From: Streptomyces tauricus
Lineage (GTDB): Bacteria > Actinomycetota > Actinomycetes > Streptomycetales > Streptomycetaceae
Direction of reading: 5' to 3'
DNA length: 64,000 nucleotides
NCBI RefSeq assembly: GCF_014650955.1
Contig: NZ_BMVY01000009.1
Location: forward strand, 62,001 to 126,000
In this document: one piece after another, positions 33,593 to 42,448 of the stretch
Position numbering within the stretch: the stretch's first letter is position 1
How the letters are laid out: each line of letters opens with the position of its first letter
Program-made: the position numbers and the translations under genes
The notes under the pieces: generated by a model
What the model saw: the letters and a program-made list of their open reading frames with translations, nothing else
Databases searched by the model: none
What the model was told of the DNA's origin: nothing

Positions 33593-34408
33593 TCAGGCGG
33601 TGGGGGACGACGCGGAGGACACCTTCGGGGCGCCGGTCTCCGCCGGAGTCTCCTCCACGAGCCCCAGCTCCGCGTCCTGCGCGAACTCCACCTCGCGCCG
33701 CATCAGCCGGAACCACATGAAGACCACGAAGCCGGCGAAGACGAACCACTCACCGGTGTAACCCAGGTTCTGGAACGCCTTCAGATCCAGGCCCGTGTCC
33801 GAAGGCGCCGCGGCGGGCACGGCCTTCATCCCCGGGTCGGCCTCGGCGAGCGTGATCCACGCGTCGTACATCTTGTACGGCACGAGGTTCACCAGGGACG
33901 CCGAACTGATCGCACCGGTCTGCCCGGCGGGGAGCCCCCCGGCCGCGGGCACCCCGTTCGACCCGGGTGACTCCGACGCCTGGAGCGCGCCGGTCACGGT
34001 GACCTCGCCTGCCGGAGCCGCCGGGGCCTTCGCGGTGTCGGCGTCGCCGGCGAGCCAGCCCCGGACCACCGGCAGAGCCCTGCCGTCGTCGGTGCGCAGC
34101 ATCGTCAGGACGTAGAAGCCGCGCTTGTCGTCCAGCTCCCGGTCGGGCACGAGCAACTGCTTCCCGTACCGGCCCGTCGCCGTGGCCTGCTTGCCCGACG
34201 TCTTCTTGTCCACGGGCAGCAGTTGGGCGAGCGGCCGGGGAGCCTGCGTCTTGGCCGCCGCGGCCTGGTCGCCGGCGTCGCGGTGGTCCTGGACCCGGTC
34301 CTCGAACCGGCTCAACTGCCATGACCCCATGAACACGCAGAAGGGGATGGCCAACAGCACGAAGACGTTGATCCCCCACCAGCGGGGCGTCAGCAGGAAC
34401 CGGTACAC
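33593..34408 (-). CDS. SURF1-family cytochrome oxidase assembly protein
   Basis: This 271-aa membrane protein has one helix at each end (about 8-28, starting WWGINVFVLLAIPFCVFMGSW, and about 220-240, GEWFVFAGFVVFMWFRLM) enclosing an extracytoplasmic domain with the SURF1 motifs (GRYGKQLLVPDREL, VVRGWLAG). It aids maturation of the aa3 cytochrome oxidase. GTG at 34408 (VYRFLLTPRWWG) is the chosen start. It stands alone at the end of a convergent pair. Confidence 0.9.
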   Translation of the reverse strand: MYRFLLTPRWWGINVFVLLAIPFCVFMGSWQLSRFEDRVQDHRDAGDQAAAAKTQAPRPLAQLLPVDKKTSGKQATATGRYGKQLLVPDRELDDKRGFYVLTMLRTDDGRALPVVRGWLAGDADTAKAPAAPAGEVTVTGALQASESPGSNGVPAAGGLPAGQTGAISSASLVNLVPYKMYDAWITLAEADPGMKAVPAAAPSDTGLDLKAFQNLGYTGEWFVFAGFVVFMWFRLMRREVEFAQDAELGLVEETPAETGAPKVSSASSPTA

Positions 34409-34527
34409 GACCTCAACGGTACGGGGCCCCTGCGGGGAGCGTGGCCGAGGGGGGGTGCCTCGACCACGACCCCTCTCACAGGGACACCGATGCCATGGAC
34501 GGTCGACGGCGGCGCGCCCCCCGGCCG

Positions 34528-34575
34528 ACCGCTGCCCCCGGTCGGCAGCTGCCCCCGTCGGCGGCTGCCCCCGGA
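34528..34575. repeat. Short tandem GCTGCCCCCGG repeats
   Basis: Three GCTGCCCCCG units (about 16-17 bases apart) lie between SURF1 and the S9 peptidase, separated by CGGTCGGC-like spacers. They could fold into small hairpins after the peptidase stop codon. Confidence 0.5.
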
Positions 34576-34604
34576 AGACCGGCGCCCGCCGCCCGCCGCC
34601 CCGG

Positions 34605-36482
34605 TCAGCCCCCCAGGTGGCGCTCCGCGAAGTCCAGCTCCAGGCGGACCTGCTTGATCCGCTCGTCCACGACCAGCGAACCGTGCCCCGCGTCATAGCG
34701 GTACACCTCGTGGTCCGCGTCACGCGCGGCGAGCCGGGTCACGTAGTTCTCGACCTGACGGATCGGGCAGCGCGGGTCGTTGACCCCGGCGGAGATGTAG
34801 ACCGGCGCCTTCACCGCGTCGACGTACGTCAGCGGGGACGACGCCTCGAAGCGCTCCGGAACCTCCTCCGGAGTACCGCCGAGCAGCGTGCGGTCCATCG
34901 CCTTCAGGGCCTCCATCTCGTCGTGGTAGGCCGTCACATAGTCCGCGACCGGTACCGCGGCGATACCGAGCGCCCACGCCTCCGGCTGCGTACCCAGACC
35001 GAGAAGGGTGAGGTAGCCGCCCCACGAACCGCCGGTCAGGATCAGCCGGTCCGGGTCGGCGTACCCGGACGAGACCGCCCACTCCCGTACGGCCGCGATG
35101 TCCTCCAGCTCGATCAGGCCGACCCGGTGCTTGAGGGCGTCCGTCCACTCCCGCCCGTACCCCGTGGAACCCCGGTAGTTGACCCGGATCACCATGTACC
35201 CGTGGTCCACCCAGGCCGCCGGGCCCGCCGCGAACGAGTCGCTGTCGTGCCAGGTCGGGCCGCCGTGGATGTCGAAGACGGTAGGGAGGGGACCACTCGC
35301 TCCGGCCGGCCGCTGCACCAGGGCGTGGATACGGCCGCCGGGACCCGTCACCCACACGTCCTCGACGGGCACCGACTCCGGCGCCTTCATGCCGGGCGGA
35401 TCGAGGACGACCTCGCCGGACGTCGAGCGGACCACCGGCGCCTCGGCGGAGGACGACCACAGATACTCCACGCTGCCGTCGGGGCGTGCGGTCGCGCCCG
35501 ACACGGAGCCCTTCGGCGTCGGCACCCGCTCCAGCTCGCGGGTCGCCAGGTCGAACCGCCACAGCTCGCTGCGCGCCTCGAAGCTGTTGACGACGAGCAG
35601 GGCGGAGCCGTCCGGATACCACTCGGCGCTCAGGTCGCCGTCCAGTTGCGAGGCCAGCTCCAGGTCCGTCTCCTCGCCGGACACCACGTCCCACACCATC
35701 GGTTCCCAGCGCCCGCGCCGTTGGTGTCCGACGAGCAGGCGCGTGTCCCCGGCCACCGGGGCGAAGCCCAGCACCTCCAGGCCCAGCTCGGCCGTACCGC
35801 CCTTGGTGTCGTCCAGCTCGGAGACCGTCGAACCGTCCATCCGCAGCACCCGCAGCGCGGAGTGCATCGCGTCGCCGTGCTCGGTGTGCTCGACCGCGAT
35901 CAGTGTGCCGTCGTGCGAGAGGTCGCCGACTCCGGCCGACTCGCGGTGGCGGTAGACCTCGACGGGGTCCTCGCCGGTGCGGCTGACGTAGATCGTCGAA
36001 CCGTCCTCGTCGGTCGACCTGCCGACGATCGCCGTCCGCCCGTCCCGCCCGAGCGCGAGCCCGGCGGGGTAGGAGGGGTCGAGCCCGGGAGCAGCGGGTG
36101 CGTCGGGACCGCCCGATCCGCCTGTTCCGCCCGATCCGGTCGATGCGGTCGATGCGCCTTCAGCCTCCGGCCCGGCGAAGGGCTGTCGGCGCCAGATCCC
36201 GAACTCGTCGCCGTCCTTGTCGTCGAACCACCAGATCCACTCGCCGTCGGGCGACAGCACGCCGTCCGTCGTTCCGTTGGGCCGGTCCGTGACCTGGCGC
36301 TGGGCGCCCGTCGCACGGTCCCACGCGTACAACTCGTACGTCCCTGTCGCGTTGGACACGAACAGGGACCGGTGCGGGGCGTCCTCCGCCCAGTCCGGCA
36401 AGGACACCCGCGGCGCCCGGAAGCGCTTCTCCCATTCGGGCATGGTTACCTCGTGCGGGATGGCCCCGTTGCTCTCAGTCAT
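34605..36482 (-). CDS. S9-family prolyl-oligopeptidase-type peptidase
   Basis: This 625-aa cytoplasmic serine peptidase has an N-terminal beta-propeller (about 30-365; repeated SPDGEWIWWF, TEVWR-like blades) that filters substrates and a C-terminal alpha/beta-hydrolase domain. The triad is Ser in GGSWGGYLTL (about 486), Asp in SAGVNDPRCPI (about 570) and His in DAGHGSLV (about 600). Such dipeptidyl or acylaminoacyl peptidases process small peptides. An ATG at 36482 (MTESNGA) is better placed than one 5 codons upstream. Confidence 0.9.
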   Translation of the reverse strand: MTESNGAIPHEVTMPEWEKRFRAPRVSLPDWAEDAPHRSLFVSNATGTYELYAWDRATGAQRQVTDRPNGTTDGVLSPDGEWIWWFDDKDGDEFGIWRRQPFAGPEAEGASTASTGSGGTGGSGGPDAPAAPGLDPSYPAGLALGRDGRTAIVGRSTDEDGSTIYVSRTGEDPVEVYRHRESAGVGDLSHDGTLIAVEHTEHGDAMHSALRVLRMDGSTVSELDDTKGGTAELGLEVLGFAPVAGDTRLLVGHQRRGRWEPMVWDVVSGEETDLELASQLDGDLSAEWYPDGSALLVVNSFEARSELWRFDLATRELERVPTPKGSVSGATARPDGSVEYLWSSSAEAPVVRSTSGEVVLDPPGMKAPESVPVEDVWVTGPGGRIHALVQRPAGASGPLPTVFDIHGGPTWHDSDSFAAGPAAWVDHGYMVIRVNYRGSTGYGREWTDALKHRVGLIELEDIAAVREWAVSSGYADPDRLILTGGSWGGYLTLLGLGTQPEAWALGIAAVPVADYVTAYHDEMEALKAMDRTLLGGTPEEVPERFEASSPLTYVDAVKAPVYISAGVNDPRCPIRQVENYVTRLAARDADHEVYRYDAGHGSLVVDERIKQVRLELDFAERHLGG

Positions 36483-36697
36483 GGCCCCATATTGCACGCA
36501 CAGGACGACATCGCGCCGAGGGGCCCCTCAGCCTGTGGAAAACTCTCCGGCCGAAGCGGTCCACGACACGGTCGAACCGCGCATCCCCGCAGTTCAGGGG
36601 CCGATAGGGACGCTCGCACACTTATCAGACCGCTACCGGGCAGCACGCCGGAGCACCGCCGAGAGGCACAGCTGAGAGGCCCCGCCGAAATGCGCCG

Positions 36698-38800
36698 CTA
36701 AGAGGCGCCGCCGATCGTGCGTTCCCGCGTGCGGCGCCCCAGCAGCTCGGCGAGTCCCCGCCGGGTGGCGGCGATGACGACACGGTCCCCGGCGCTCAGC
36801 ACATAGTTCGGTGGCAGGTCCCAGACCAGTCCGCCCGAGGGCCGGTCCGGCCGGTCCGACCGGTCCGGGCCCGAGCCGTCGCGATCACGGACCGACGGCG
36901 ACGGCGACGGAGAGGGCGAGGGCGAGGGGGACGGAGGCGGAGACGGTGCCGGACGCGGACGCGGAGGTGAAGACGCAGACGCAGACGGGGCCGAGGTGTC
37001 CACGACCGCCGTGTCCAGGGCGAGGACCCGCCACGCCCCCGCCCGGAACGCCTCGGCGACGGTCCGGCCCTCCAGATGCGGATGTCCCGCCACGTCCAGG
37101 GCGGCGAAGAGCAGCACCCGGCGTTCCACGGGGATCGCCCCCAGGATCTGGCGGCCCATCATCGCTCCGGCGAAGGCGGGCGCGGCCAGATGGGAGACGC
37201 TGCGGCTGCGGGTGAGCGCGTGCGGGTGGGTGGCGCGCAGGGTGCGGTAGACGGCCGTGGCGAAGTCGTCGTCGTACAGACGCAGGACGACACGCAGATC
37301 GGGGCGCACCGACCGTGCGTACAGGGCGGCTTCGAGGTTGGTGGTGTCGGCGCTGGTCAGCGCGAGCAGGGCGTGCGCCCGATGAATCTTGGCGGCCTCC
37401 AGGACGCCTTCCTGGGTGACGTCACCGAGCACGACGGGCACGCGCAGCCGGCGCGCCAGCGCGAGCCCGCGCGCCTCGGGATCGGCCTCGACGCACACCA
37501 CGGGGATGTGGAGTTCGCGAAGGCGCGCGAGGACCCGCGTACCGATCTTGCCGACTCCGAGGAGGACGACGTGACCGGAGAGCCCCCGGGGTGGCTTCCG
37601 CAGCGCCGTCCCGCTGCGGAACGTACCGAGGCCCTCCAGGACGGCGGCGAGGAGCACGGGAAGCAGCAGCAACCCGACCAGCCCGGAGAGGAGTTGGAGG
37701 ATCTGGCGGCCGAGGGGGTCGTCGAGCGCGGGGTCGTTGATCGCGAAGAGGTCGAGGAGGGTCAGGTAGGTGGCGTGCAGCGGATGGGCGCCCGTGACGA
37801 GCATGGACGCGACCGCGAGCGCGACGACACAGGCCACCAGACCGGCGAAGGACCAGCGCAGCCGCCGCGAGAACAGCCTTCCCAGGGGCAGCCCGATGGA
37901 CATCCCGCCCGGCAGGACACCGCGTCCGGCGGGCAACGGGGGACCGGAGTACGACACGGTCTCCAGGACGATCGTGCCGCGCCCGGTCGCGGCGGCCACG
38001 GACGCCTCGTCGGGCAGCAACCGTGGCCCCTGATCGCCGCTGCTCTCCGAACCGTCAGCGCCGGCCGGGTCGTTGGTGGTGGCGGAGAGCAGGGCCAGCG
38101 TGCACAGCCCGGGGTCGGCGACCTCCCCGGGCCCCGGCGGCTGCCGTTCCACGGCTCGCAGCATCAACCCGTCGGTCTGTACGACCTTGGTGGTTCCGGC
38201 GACGGCGGTGGCCGCCAGCGCGGGCGCGGCGGTGTCCGCGTCGGAGAGTACGGTCGTGGAGGCGTCGACAAGACCGGGCCCGGGCGAGCCCGTGGCCTCC
38301 CCGATCCCCGCCATGGCCAGGGCGGACGCCTGGTCGAGCAGGGCCTCGATGTGCTGGCCGAGGCGGCGGTTGTAGAGCCGTATGACCAGGCGCAGGCGCG
38401 GGTTGAGCCGGCGGGCCATGAGGGCCGCGCGGATGTTGGTCTCGTCGTCGTCATGGACGAGGGCCAGCGCGTGGGCACGCTCGACCCCGGCCTCGGCGAG
38501 CACGGCCTCGGTGAGTACGGCGGCCTCCAACACCTGGTCCGCGGACCGTCCTTGGGAGGCCCCGCCGCCACCGCCTCCGCTTCCACCCTCACCGCTCCCG
38601 CCGGTGACGCCGTTGCCCGCCGCCCGGGTCATCGCGGCCGACACGCGGTCGAGCAGGGTCGAGGCGCGGGCGCGTCCCACGACCGGGGGCCGCACGTTCC
38701 GCTCGGCGGACGGCACGACCAGCGTCACGCGCTCCCCGTAGACGCCCCGCAACTCGGCCGCGAGCCGGTGCGCGAGAGCGTCGTCCCCGCACACCACCAT
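36698..38800 (-). CDS. Two-RCK/TrkA-type membrane protein (CASTOR/POLLUX-like)
   Basis: The 700-aa protein has an N-terminal Rossmann-type domain (starting MVVCGDDALAHRLA), a Gly-rich insertion and a second half of that domain (NIRAALMARRLNPRL), two to three central transmembrane helices (about 310-405), a second Rossmann/RCK domain (VVLLGVGKIGTRVLARL, about 424-440; DVTQEGVLEAAKIH), and a Pro/Ser-rich linker before a C-terminal TrkA-C-like segment. This layout is that of RCK-gated ion channels such as CASTOR/POLLUX and SynK/Kch relatives, but no TVGYG selectivity filter is visible in the membrane part. The ATG at 38800 has GGAG 8 bases upstream. An in-frame GTG near 38922 would add a pentapeptide-repeat tail. 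Confidence 0.78.
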   Translation of the reverse strand: MVVCGDDALAHRLAAELRGVYGERVTLVVPSAERNVRPPVVGRARASTLLDRVSAAMTRAAGNGVTGGSGEGGSGGGGGGASQGRSADQVLEAAVLTEAVLAEAGVERAHALALVHDDDETNIRAALMARRLNPRLRLVIRLYNRRLGQHIEALLDQASALAMAGIGEATGSPGPGLVDASTTVLSDADTAAPALAATAVAGTTKVVQTDGLMLRAVERQPPGPGEVADPGLCTLALLSATTNDPAGADGSESSGDQGPRLLPDEASVAAATGRGTIVLETVSYSGPPLPAGRGVLPGGMSIGLPLGRLFSRRLRWSFAGLVACVVALAVASMLVTGAHPLHATYLTLLDLFAINDPALDDPLGRQILQLLSGLVGLLLLPVLLAAVLEGLGTFRSGTALRKPPRGLSGHVVLLGVGKIGTRVLARLRELHIPVVCVEADPEARGLALARRLRVPVVLGDVTQEGVLEAAKIHRAHALLALTSADTTNLEAALYARSVRPDLRVVLRLYDDDFATAVYRTLRATHPHALTRSRSVSHLAAPAFAGAMMGRQILGAIPVERRVLLFAALDVAGHPHLEGRTVAEAFRAGAWRVLALDTAVVDTSAPSASASSPPRPRPAPSPPPSPSPSPSPSPSPSVRDRDGSGPDRSDRPDRPSGGLVWDLPPNYVLSAGDRVVIAATRRGLAELLGRRTRERTIGGAS

Positions 38801-38818
38801 GTGCGTGGCTCCGTCATT

Positions 38819-38908
38819 CCGTCCGCGATCGTGCCGTCCGCGATCGCTCGGCCCGCGGTCGTCCGCTCCGCGGTCGTTCGGTCTGCTCTGATTCGGTCCG
38901 CTCTGGTT
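38819..38908. repeat. Six tandem 15-bp units upstream of the two-RCK gene
   Basis: Units start at 38819, 38834, 38849, 38864, 38879 and 38894; the first two are CCGTCCGCGATCGTG and CCGTCCGCGATCGCT, later units drift. In the frame of the two-RCK gene they encode near-repeats of a P-N-D-R-G-like pentapeptide. Confidence 0.8.
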
Positions 38909-38991
38909 CGGAAGGCTCCCCACAACAGCACAGAGTGCCGTACGGGCACGGTCGGTTGCACGGTGACCTGCCACGAGGGGACCGGCGGCGA

Positions 38992-39043
38992 ACCGGCCCA
39001 GGACACCGGCCCAGGACACCGGCCCCGGACACCGGCGGCGGAC
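38992..39043. repeat. Four tandem 13-bp units (ACCGGCCCAGGAC)
   Basis: Units at 38992, 39005, 39018 and 39031; the first two are identical, the third differs at one base, the fourth at two. They lie in the same intergenic region as the 15-bp array. Confidence 0.82.
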
Positions 39044-39099
39044 CGGGATGAGAAGCTGTGCCGGATCAGGCGTACTCAAGGTGGAGGGCGATCCACCCA

Positions 39100-39138
39100 C
39101 GGAATCCACCGACGGAGTCCACCGACGGAGTCCACCGA
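39100..39138. repeat. Three tandem 13-bp units (CGGAGTCCACCGA)
   Basis: Units at 39100, 39113 and 39126; units two and three are identical and the first differs at one base. The array ends 32 bases before the permease start and includes its leader. Confidence 0.82.
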
Positions 39139-39170
39139 CGAAGCCCCTCCCTACCGGAGGTACCTCTCCC

Positions 39171-40202
39171 GTGACCACAACCAACGCGACGCGGCCCGCG
39201 GTGGAGGACAGCGAGCCGGACGGCACGACGGCCGATGCCGGCGAACCGAAGGGCTGGCAGTTCAACTCCCCCCTCGTCCTGACCATGCTGCTGCTCGCGG
39301 GTGTGGTGCTCCAGGGACCGATCCGCGGGGCGTTGTCCGCACCGGTGATGCAGAGCTGGATGACCGTGTTCGTCGCGGTGATCGTGCAGGCGCTGCCCTT
39401 CCTGGTGCTCGGTGTGATGCTGTCGGCGGTCATCGCGGTGTTCGTCCCGCCGTCGTTCTTCGCCCGCGCGCTGCCGAAGCGGCCGGCGCTCGCGGTACCG
39501 GTCGCGGGCATGGCCGGAGCGGTGCTGCCGGGCTGCGAGTGCGCGTCCGTGCCGGTGGCCGGGGCGCTGGTACGCCGGGGTGTCACGCCCGCGGCGGCGC
39601 TGGCGTTTCTCCTGTCGGCGCCCGCGATCAACCCGATCGTGCTGACGGCGACCGCGGTGGCGTTCCCGGGCGACCCGGAGATGGTCCTGGCGCGATTCGT
39701 GGCGAGCCTGCTGGTGGCCTGCGCGATGGGCTGGCTCTGGCACCGGCTGGGCCGCGCGGACTGGCTGCGCCCGCCGGACCGCCCGTCCTGGGAAGACCTC
39801 GGGAAAGGGGCGGCGTTCTGGGGCTCGGTACGGCACGACGTGATGCACGCGGGTGGATTCCTGGTCGTCGGCGCGATGGCCGCGGCGACGCTCAAGGCGG
39901 TGGTCCCGGCGGACTGGCTCGGCCTGGCCGCCGACAACCTGGTGTTCTCGATCCTCGCCCTGGCGGTCCTGGCCGTACTCCTGTCCATCTGCTCCGAGGC
40001 GGACGCCTTCGTGGCGGCGTCCCTCACCCAGTTCTCGCTCACGGCCCGACTGACCTTCCTGGTCGTCGGCCCGATGATCGACCTGAAACTCTTCGCGATG
40101 CAGACGGCGACGTTCGGCCGAGGTTTCGCCCTGCGCTTCGCGCCCGCCACCTTCACCCTGGCCGTCCTGGTGTCGTCCCTGGTCGGGGCGGTGCTCCTGT
40201 GA
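39171..40202 (+). CDS. UPF0718/DUF318-family permease
   Basis: This 343-aa polytopic membrane protein has about eight transmembrane helices in two halves. The first half has the family hallmark GCECASVPVAGAL (about 120-132), the second ends with ICSEADAFVAASL (about 280-292), where Cys and acidic residues line a predicted metal or metalloid path. GTG 39171 follows CCGGAGG. It overlaps the next gene by 4 bases (GTGA). Together with TIGR03943 it forms a conserved pair sometimes linked to zinc homeostasis, but the substrate is unproven. Confidence 0.85.
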   Translation: MTTTNATRPAVEDSEPDGTTADAGEPKGWQFNSPLVLTMLLLAGVVLQGPIRGALSAPVMQSWMTVFVAVIVQALPFLVLGVMLSAVIAVFVPPSFFARALPKRPALAVPVAGMAGAVLPGCECASVPVAGALVRRGVTPAAALAFLLSAPAINPIVLTATAVAFPGDPEMVLARFVASLLVACAMGWLWHRLGRADWLRPPDRPSWEDLGKGAAFWGSVRHDVMHAGGFLVVGAMAAATLKAVVPADWLGLAADNLVFSILALAVLAVLLSICSEADAFVAASLTQFSLTARLTFLVVGPMIDLKLFAMQTATFGRGFALRFAPATFTLAVLVSSLVGAVLL

Positions 40203-40993
40203 ACCGCCAGGCGCAGGCAGCCGTACTCCTCCTCACCGGCGGGGCGATCCTGCACGCGGGCCTCACCGACCTCTATCTGCGGTACGTCAAGGCGGGGTTG
40301 AGGCCGTTGCTGCTGACGGCGGGGGTGGTCCTGATAGCCACGGCGATCGCGACGGTCTGGTACGAACGCCGGTCGCCACGCCCGCAGCGGGATGGGGACG
40401 GAGAGCGAGATGGCGACGGAGAGCGAGATGGGGACGGAGACGGAGGCGGCCATGCCCACCGGGACGGAGACGGCCACGCCCACCGGGAACCCCGTATCGC
40501 CTGGCTCATGGTCCTCCCCCTCCTGGCCCTCGTCCTGGTGTCCCCGCCGGCGCTCGGCTCGTACAGCGCGATGCGCACGGGAACGGCGCTGCAGAAACAG
40601 CCGTGGGGCTTCGCGGAACTGCCCAAGGGGGACACCGTCCGCCTCAGCCTCGTGGACTACGCGGGCCGCGCCGCGTACGACCACGGCCGTTCGCTCGACG
40701 ACCGCCGTATCAGGACGGCGGGCTTCCTGGCGGTGGGCAGCGACGGCACGCCCTACTTGATGCGCATGGCGCTCAGTTGCTGTGCCGCGGACGCCCAGCC
40801 GGTGAAGATCGGCCTGACCGGCCGCACGCCGACGGTCCTGCGCCCGGACACCTGGCTGGAGGTGACGGGCACGTACACCGGCAAGCAGACGAAGGACCCG
40901 GTGAACGACGGCATCATCCCGTTCCTGAACGTCACGGAGACGAAGCCGATCAAGGCTCCCAAGGACCCGTACGACGAGAGCTGGAACGGCTGA
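40199..40993 (+). CDS. TIGR03943-family membrane protein
   Basis: This 264-aa protein has two N-terminal helices (about 8-55) and a third (about 98-118) separated by an Asp/Gly/His-rich loop (DGDGERDGDG units, then HAHRDGDGHAHRE), which could bind divalent metal on the cytoplasmic or outer face. The C-terminal domain has MALSCCAADAQPVKIGL (about 190-206) with paired Cys. It is translationally coupled to the permease at 39171. Its repeats come from a 12-18 bp DNA repeat (GATGGGGACGGAGAGCGA) at about 40390-40440. Confidence 0.82.
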   Translation: MNRQAQAAVLLLTGGAILHAGLTDLYLRYVKAGLRPLLLTAGVVLIATAIATVWYERRSPRPQRDGDGERDGDGERDGDGDGGGHAHRDGDGHAHREPRIAWLMVLPLLALVLVSPPALGSYSAMRTGTALQKQPWGFAELPKGDTVRLSLVDYAGRAAYDHGRSLDDRRIRTAGFLAVGSDGTPYLMRMALSCCAADAQPVKIGLTGRTPTVLRPDTWLEVTGTYTGKQTKDPVNDGIIPFLNVTETKPIKAPKDPYDESWNG

Positions 40994-41143
40994 GGCGTCA
41001 CGTACCCGCACGGGGACCGTCAAGCTGTCGATCCTCTGTCGATGCGGGGCACGGGCGGGATGGGTGGGGCGAGGTTGAGCCAGGATGAAGGTACGGCACG
41101 TACGGAGTTGAAGTTCTCAGACCCTCCAAGGAGGCCAGGAACG

Positions 41144-42124
41144 ATGACCCACTCGATCCGCACGACCCGCGAACACCCCTCGCGCCGCACGCTGCTGGGC
41201 GGCGCGGCGCTCGCCGCGTTCACGGTGGCGACGGGGACGGCGACGGCGACGGCGACAGGAACGGTCAACGCGGCGGCGGCGATCTCCCCCGCCACCTGGC
41301 CGACGCAGTTCCCCCTCCCCGACGGCTTCCTCCCCGAGGGCATAGCCATCGGCAGGAAACCGTACGCGTACATGGGCTCGCGCGCGAACGGCGCGATCTA
41401 CCGTACCGATCTGCGTACGGGCGAGGGCGGCATCCTCTTCGCGGGCGCCACGGGCCTGGTGGCGGTGGGCCTGAAACTGGACAGCGACGGCCTGCTGTAT
41501 GTGGCGGGCAACACGGGAGTGGCCCGTACCCACGACTCCCGCACGGGCAATGTGGTGGCAACACACCAACTGAGCGAAGCGACGGGCCACTTCATCAACG
41601 ATGTGACGTTGCTGGGCGACAGAGCGTGGTTCACGGACTCACGGGCGGCGGCACTGTACGGGGTCCCGAGGGGCCGCTCCGGAGCCGTACGCACCCTGCC
41701 GCTCATCGGCGACTGGGTCCAGCTCCCGGACGTCAACAACGCCAACGGCATCGTGGGGACCCCCGACGGCCGGGCCCTGATCGTGGTCAAGAGCAACCCG
41801 GGCGAGCTGTACAAGGTGATCACCCGGACGGGCCACGCCACCCGCATCACCCTGGCCGGCGCGGCGGACGTCGTGAACGGCGACGGCCTCTACCGGATCG
41901 GCCGCACCCTGTACGTGGTCCAGAACCGCCTGAACCTGATCAGCGTGTTCCACCTGGACTCGACCTCCACGACGGCGACGCTGACCGGCACGATCACGGA
42001 CCCCCGCTTCGACGTCCCCACCACAGCGGCCCGCTTCGCCAACCGCCTCTACTTGGTCAACGCCCGCTTCACGAGCCCTCAGACCCCGGAGACGACGTTC
42101 ACGGGGGTGGCGGTGCCGATCTGA
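41144..42124 (+). CDS. Secreted beta-propeller protein, SMP-30/gluconolactonase-like
   Basis: This 326-aa exported protein has a Tat signal (SRRTLLGGAALAAFTVATG with AxA cleavage site near 46). The mature part reads as a six-bladed propeller with the SMP-30 lactonase-like repeats (PDGFLPEGIAIG, YVAGNTGVART, HFINDVTLLGDRAWFTDS, NNANGIVGTPDGR, VNGDGLYRIG). Metal-site Glu/Asn/Asp residues of SMP-30 enzymes may correspond to E66, N155 and D230, but this is approximate. The start follows GGAGGCC. Confidence 0.82.
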   Translation: MTHSIRTTREHPSRRTLLGGAALAAFTVATGTATATATGTVNAAAAISPATWPTQFPLPDGFLPEGIAIGRKPYAYMGSRANGAIYRTDLRTGEGGILFAGATGLVAVGLKLDSDGLLYVAGNTGVARTHDSRTGNVVATHQLSEATGHFINDVTLLGDRAWFTDSRAAALYGVPRGRSGAVRTLPLIGDWVQLPDVNNANGIVGTPDGRALIVVKSNPGELYKVITRTGHATRITLAGAADVVNGDGLYRIGRTLYVVQNRLNLISVFHLDSTSTTATLTGTITDPRFDVPTTAARFANRLYLVNARFTSPQTPETTFTGVAVPI

Positions 42125-42181
42125 CCTTCTTGGTGTCATCCCCGAAGGAGGGGTACGACCGCCGTCCGAACCGCAGACCCT

Positions 42182-42229
42182 GCCTCCGTATCCGGCAGAT
42201 CCGGAGCGGCTGCGGTCGCGGAGGCTTTT
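42182..42229 (+). terminator. Hairpin with T-run downstream of the propeller gene
   Basis: GCCTCCG (42182-42188) pairs with CGGAGGC (42219-42225) followed by TTTT, with a CCGG-based inner hairpin in the loop. Confidence 0.5.
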
Positions 42230-42256
42230 CCGGACGCTGGCCGGCACTTCGCCGAC

Positions 42257-42440
42257 TCAGAAGCGGTACGACCCGACCTTCACCCGGGCTATGAACACGG
42301 CCCAAGCCCCCGAGTCGACGACCAGAGTGGGCCCGTACGGGACCTTGCTGTCACGGACGGGGACGACGCCGGGGAAACTGTCGGCGACCTCCACGCAGTT
42401 GCCGCCCGCCTGGTTGCTGCGCGTAACACGTACGGGGGCC
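42257..42440 (-). pseudogene. Truncated DUF397 gene without start codon
   Basis: The minus strand reads about 55-60 codons ending at the TGA at 42257-42259, with RSNQAGGNCVEVAD, VPVRDSKVPYGPTLVV and AVFIARVKVGSYRF, the pattern of the DUF397 family. DUF397 proteins usually accompany XRE-family regulators in Streptomyces. The frame is closed upstream by an in-frame TGA near 42449 and no ATG or GTG lies between, so it cannot be translated as a normal gene. The break coincides with the stop of the neighbouring nuclease-like gene (42449). Confidence 0.68.
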
Positions 42441-42448
42441 CTGACTCG

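Noticed and set aside
38819..39138. CRISPR array
   Set aside because: The units are 13-15 bp, directly abutting, with no spacers and no cas genes.
36698..41023. A single 1441-codon minus-strand frame spanning the two-RCK gene and the opposite-strand permease pair
   Set aside because: Only the part up to 38800 has family similarity; the rest is a GC-rich shadow of plus-strand genes with good motifs and ribosome-binding sites.
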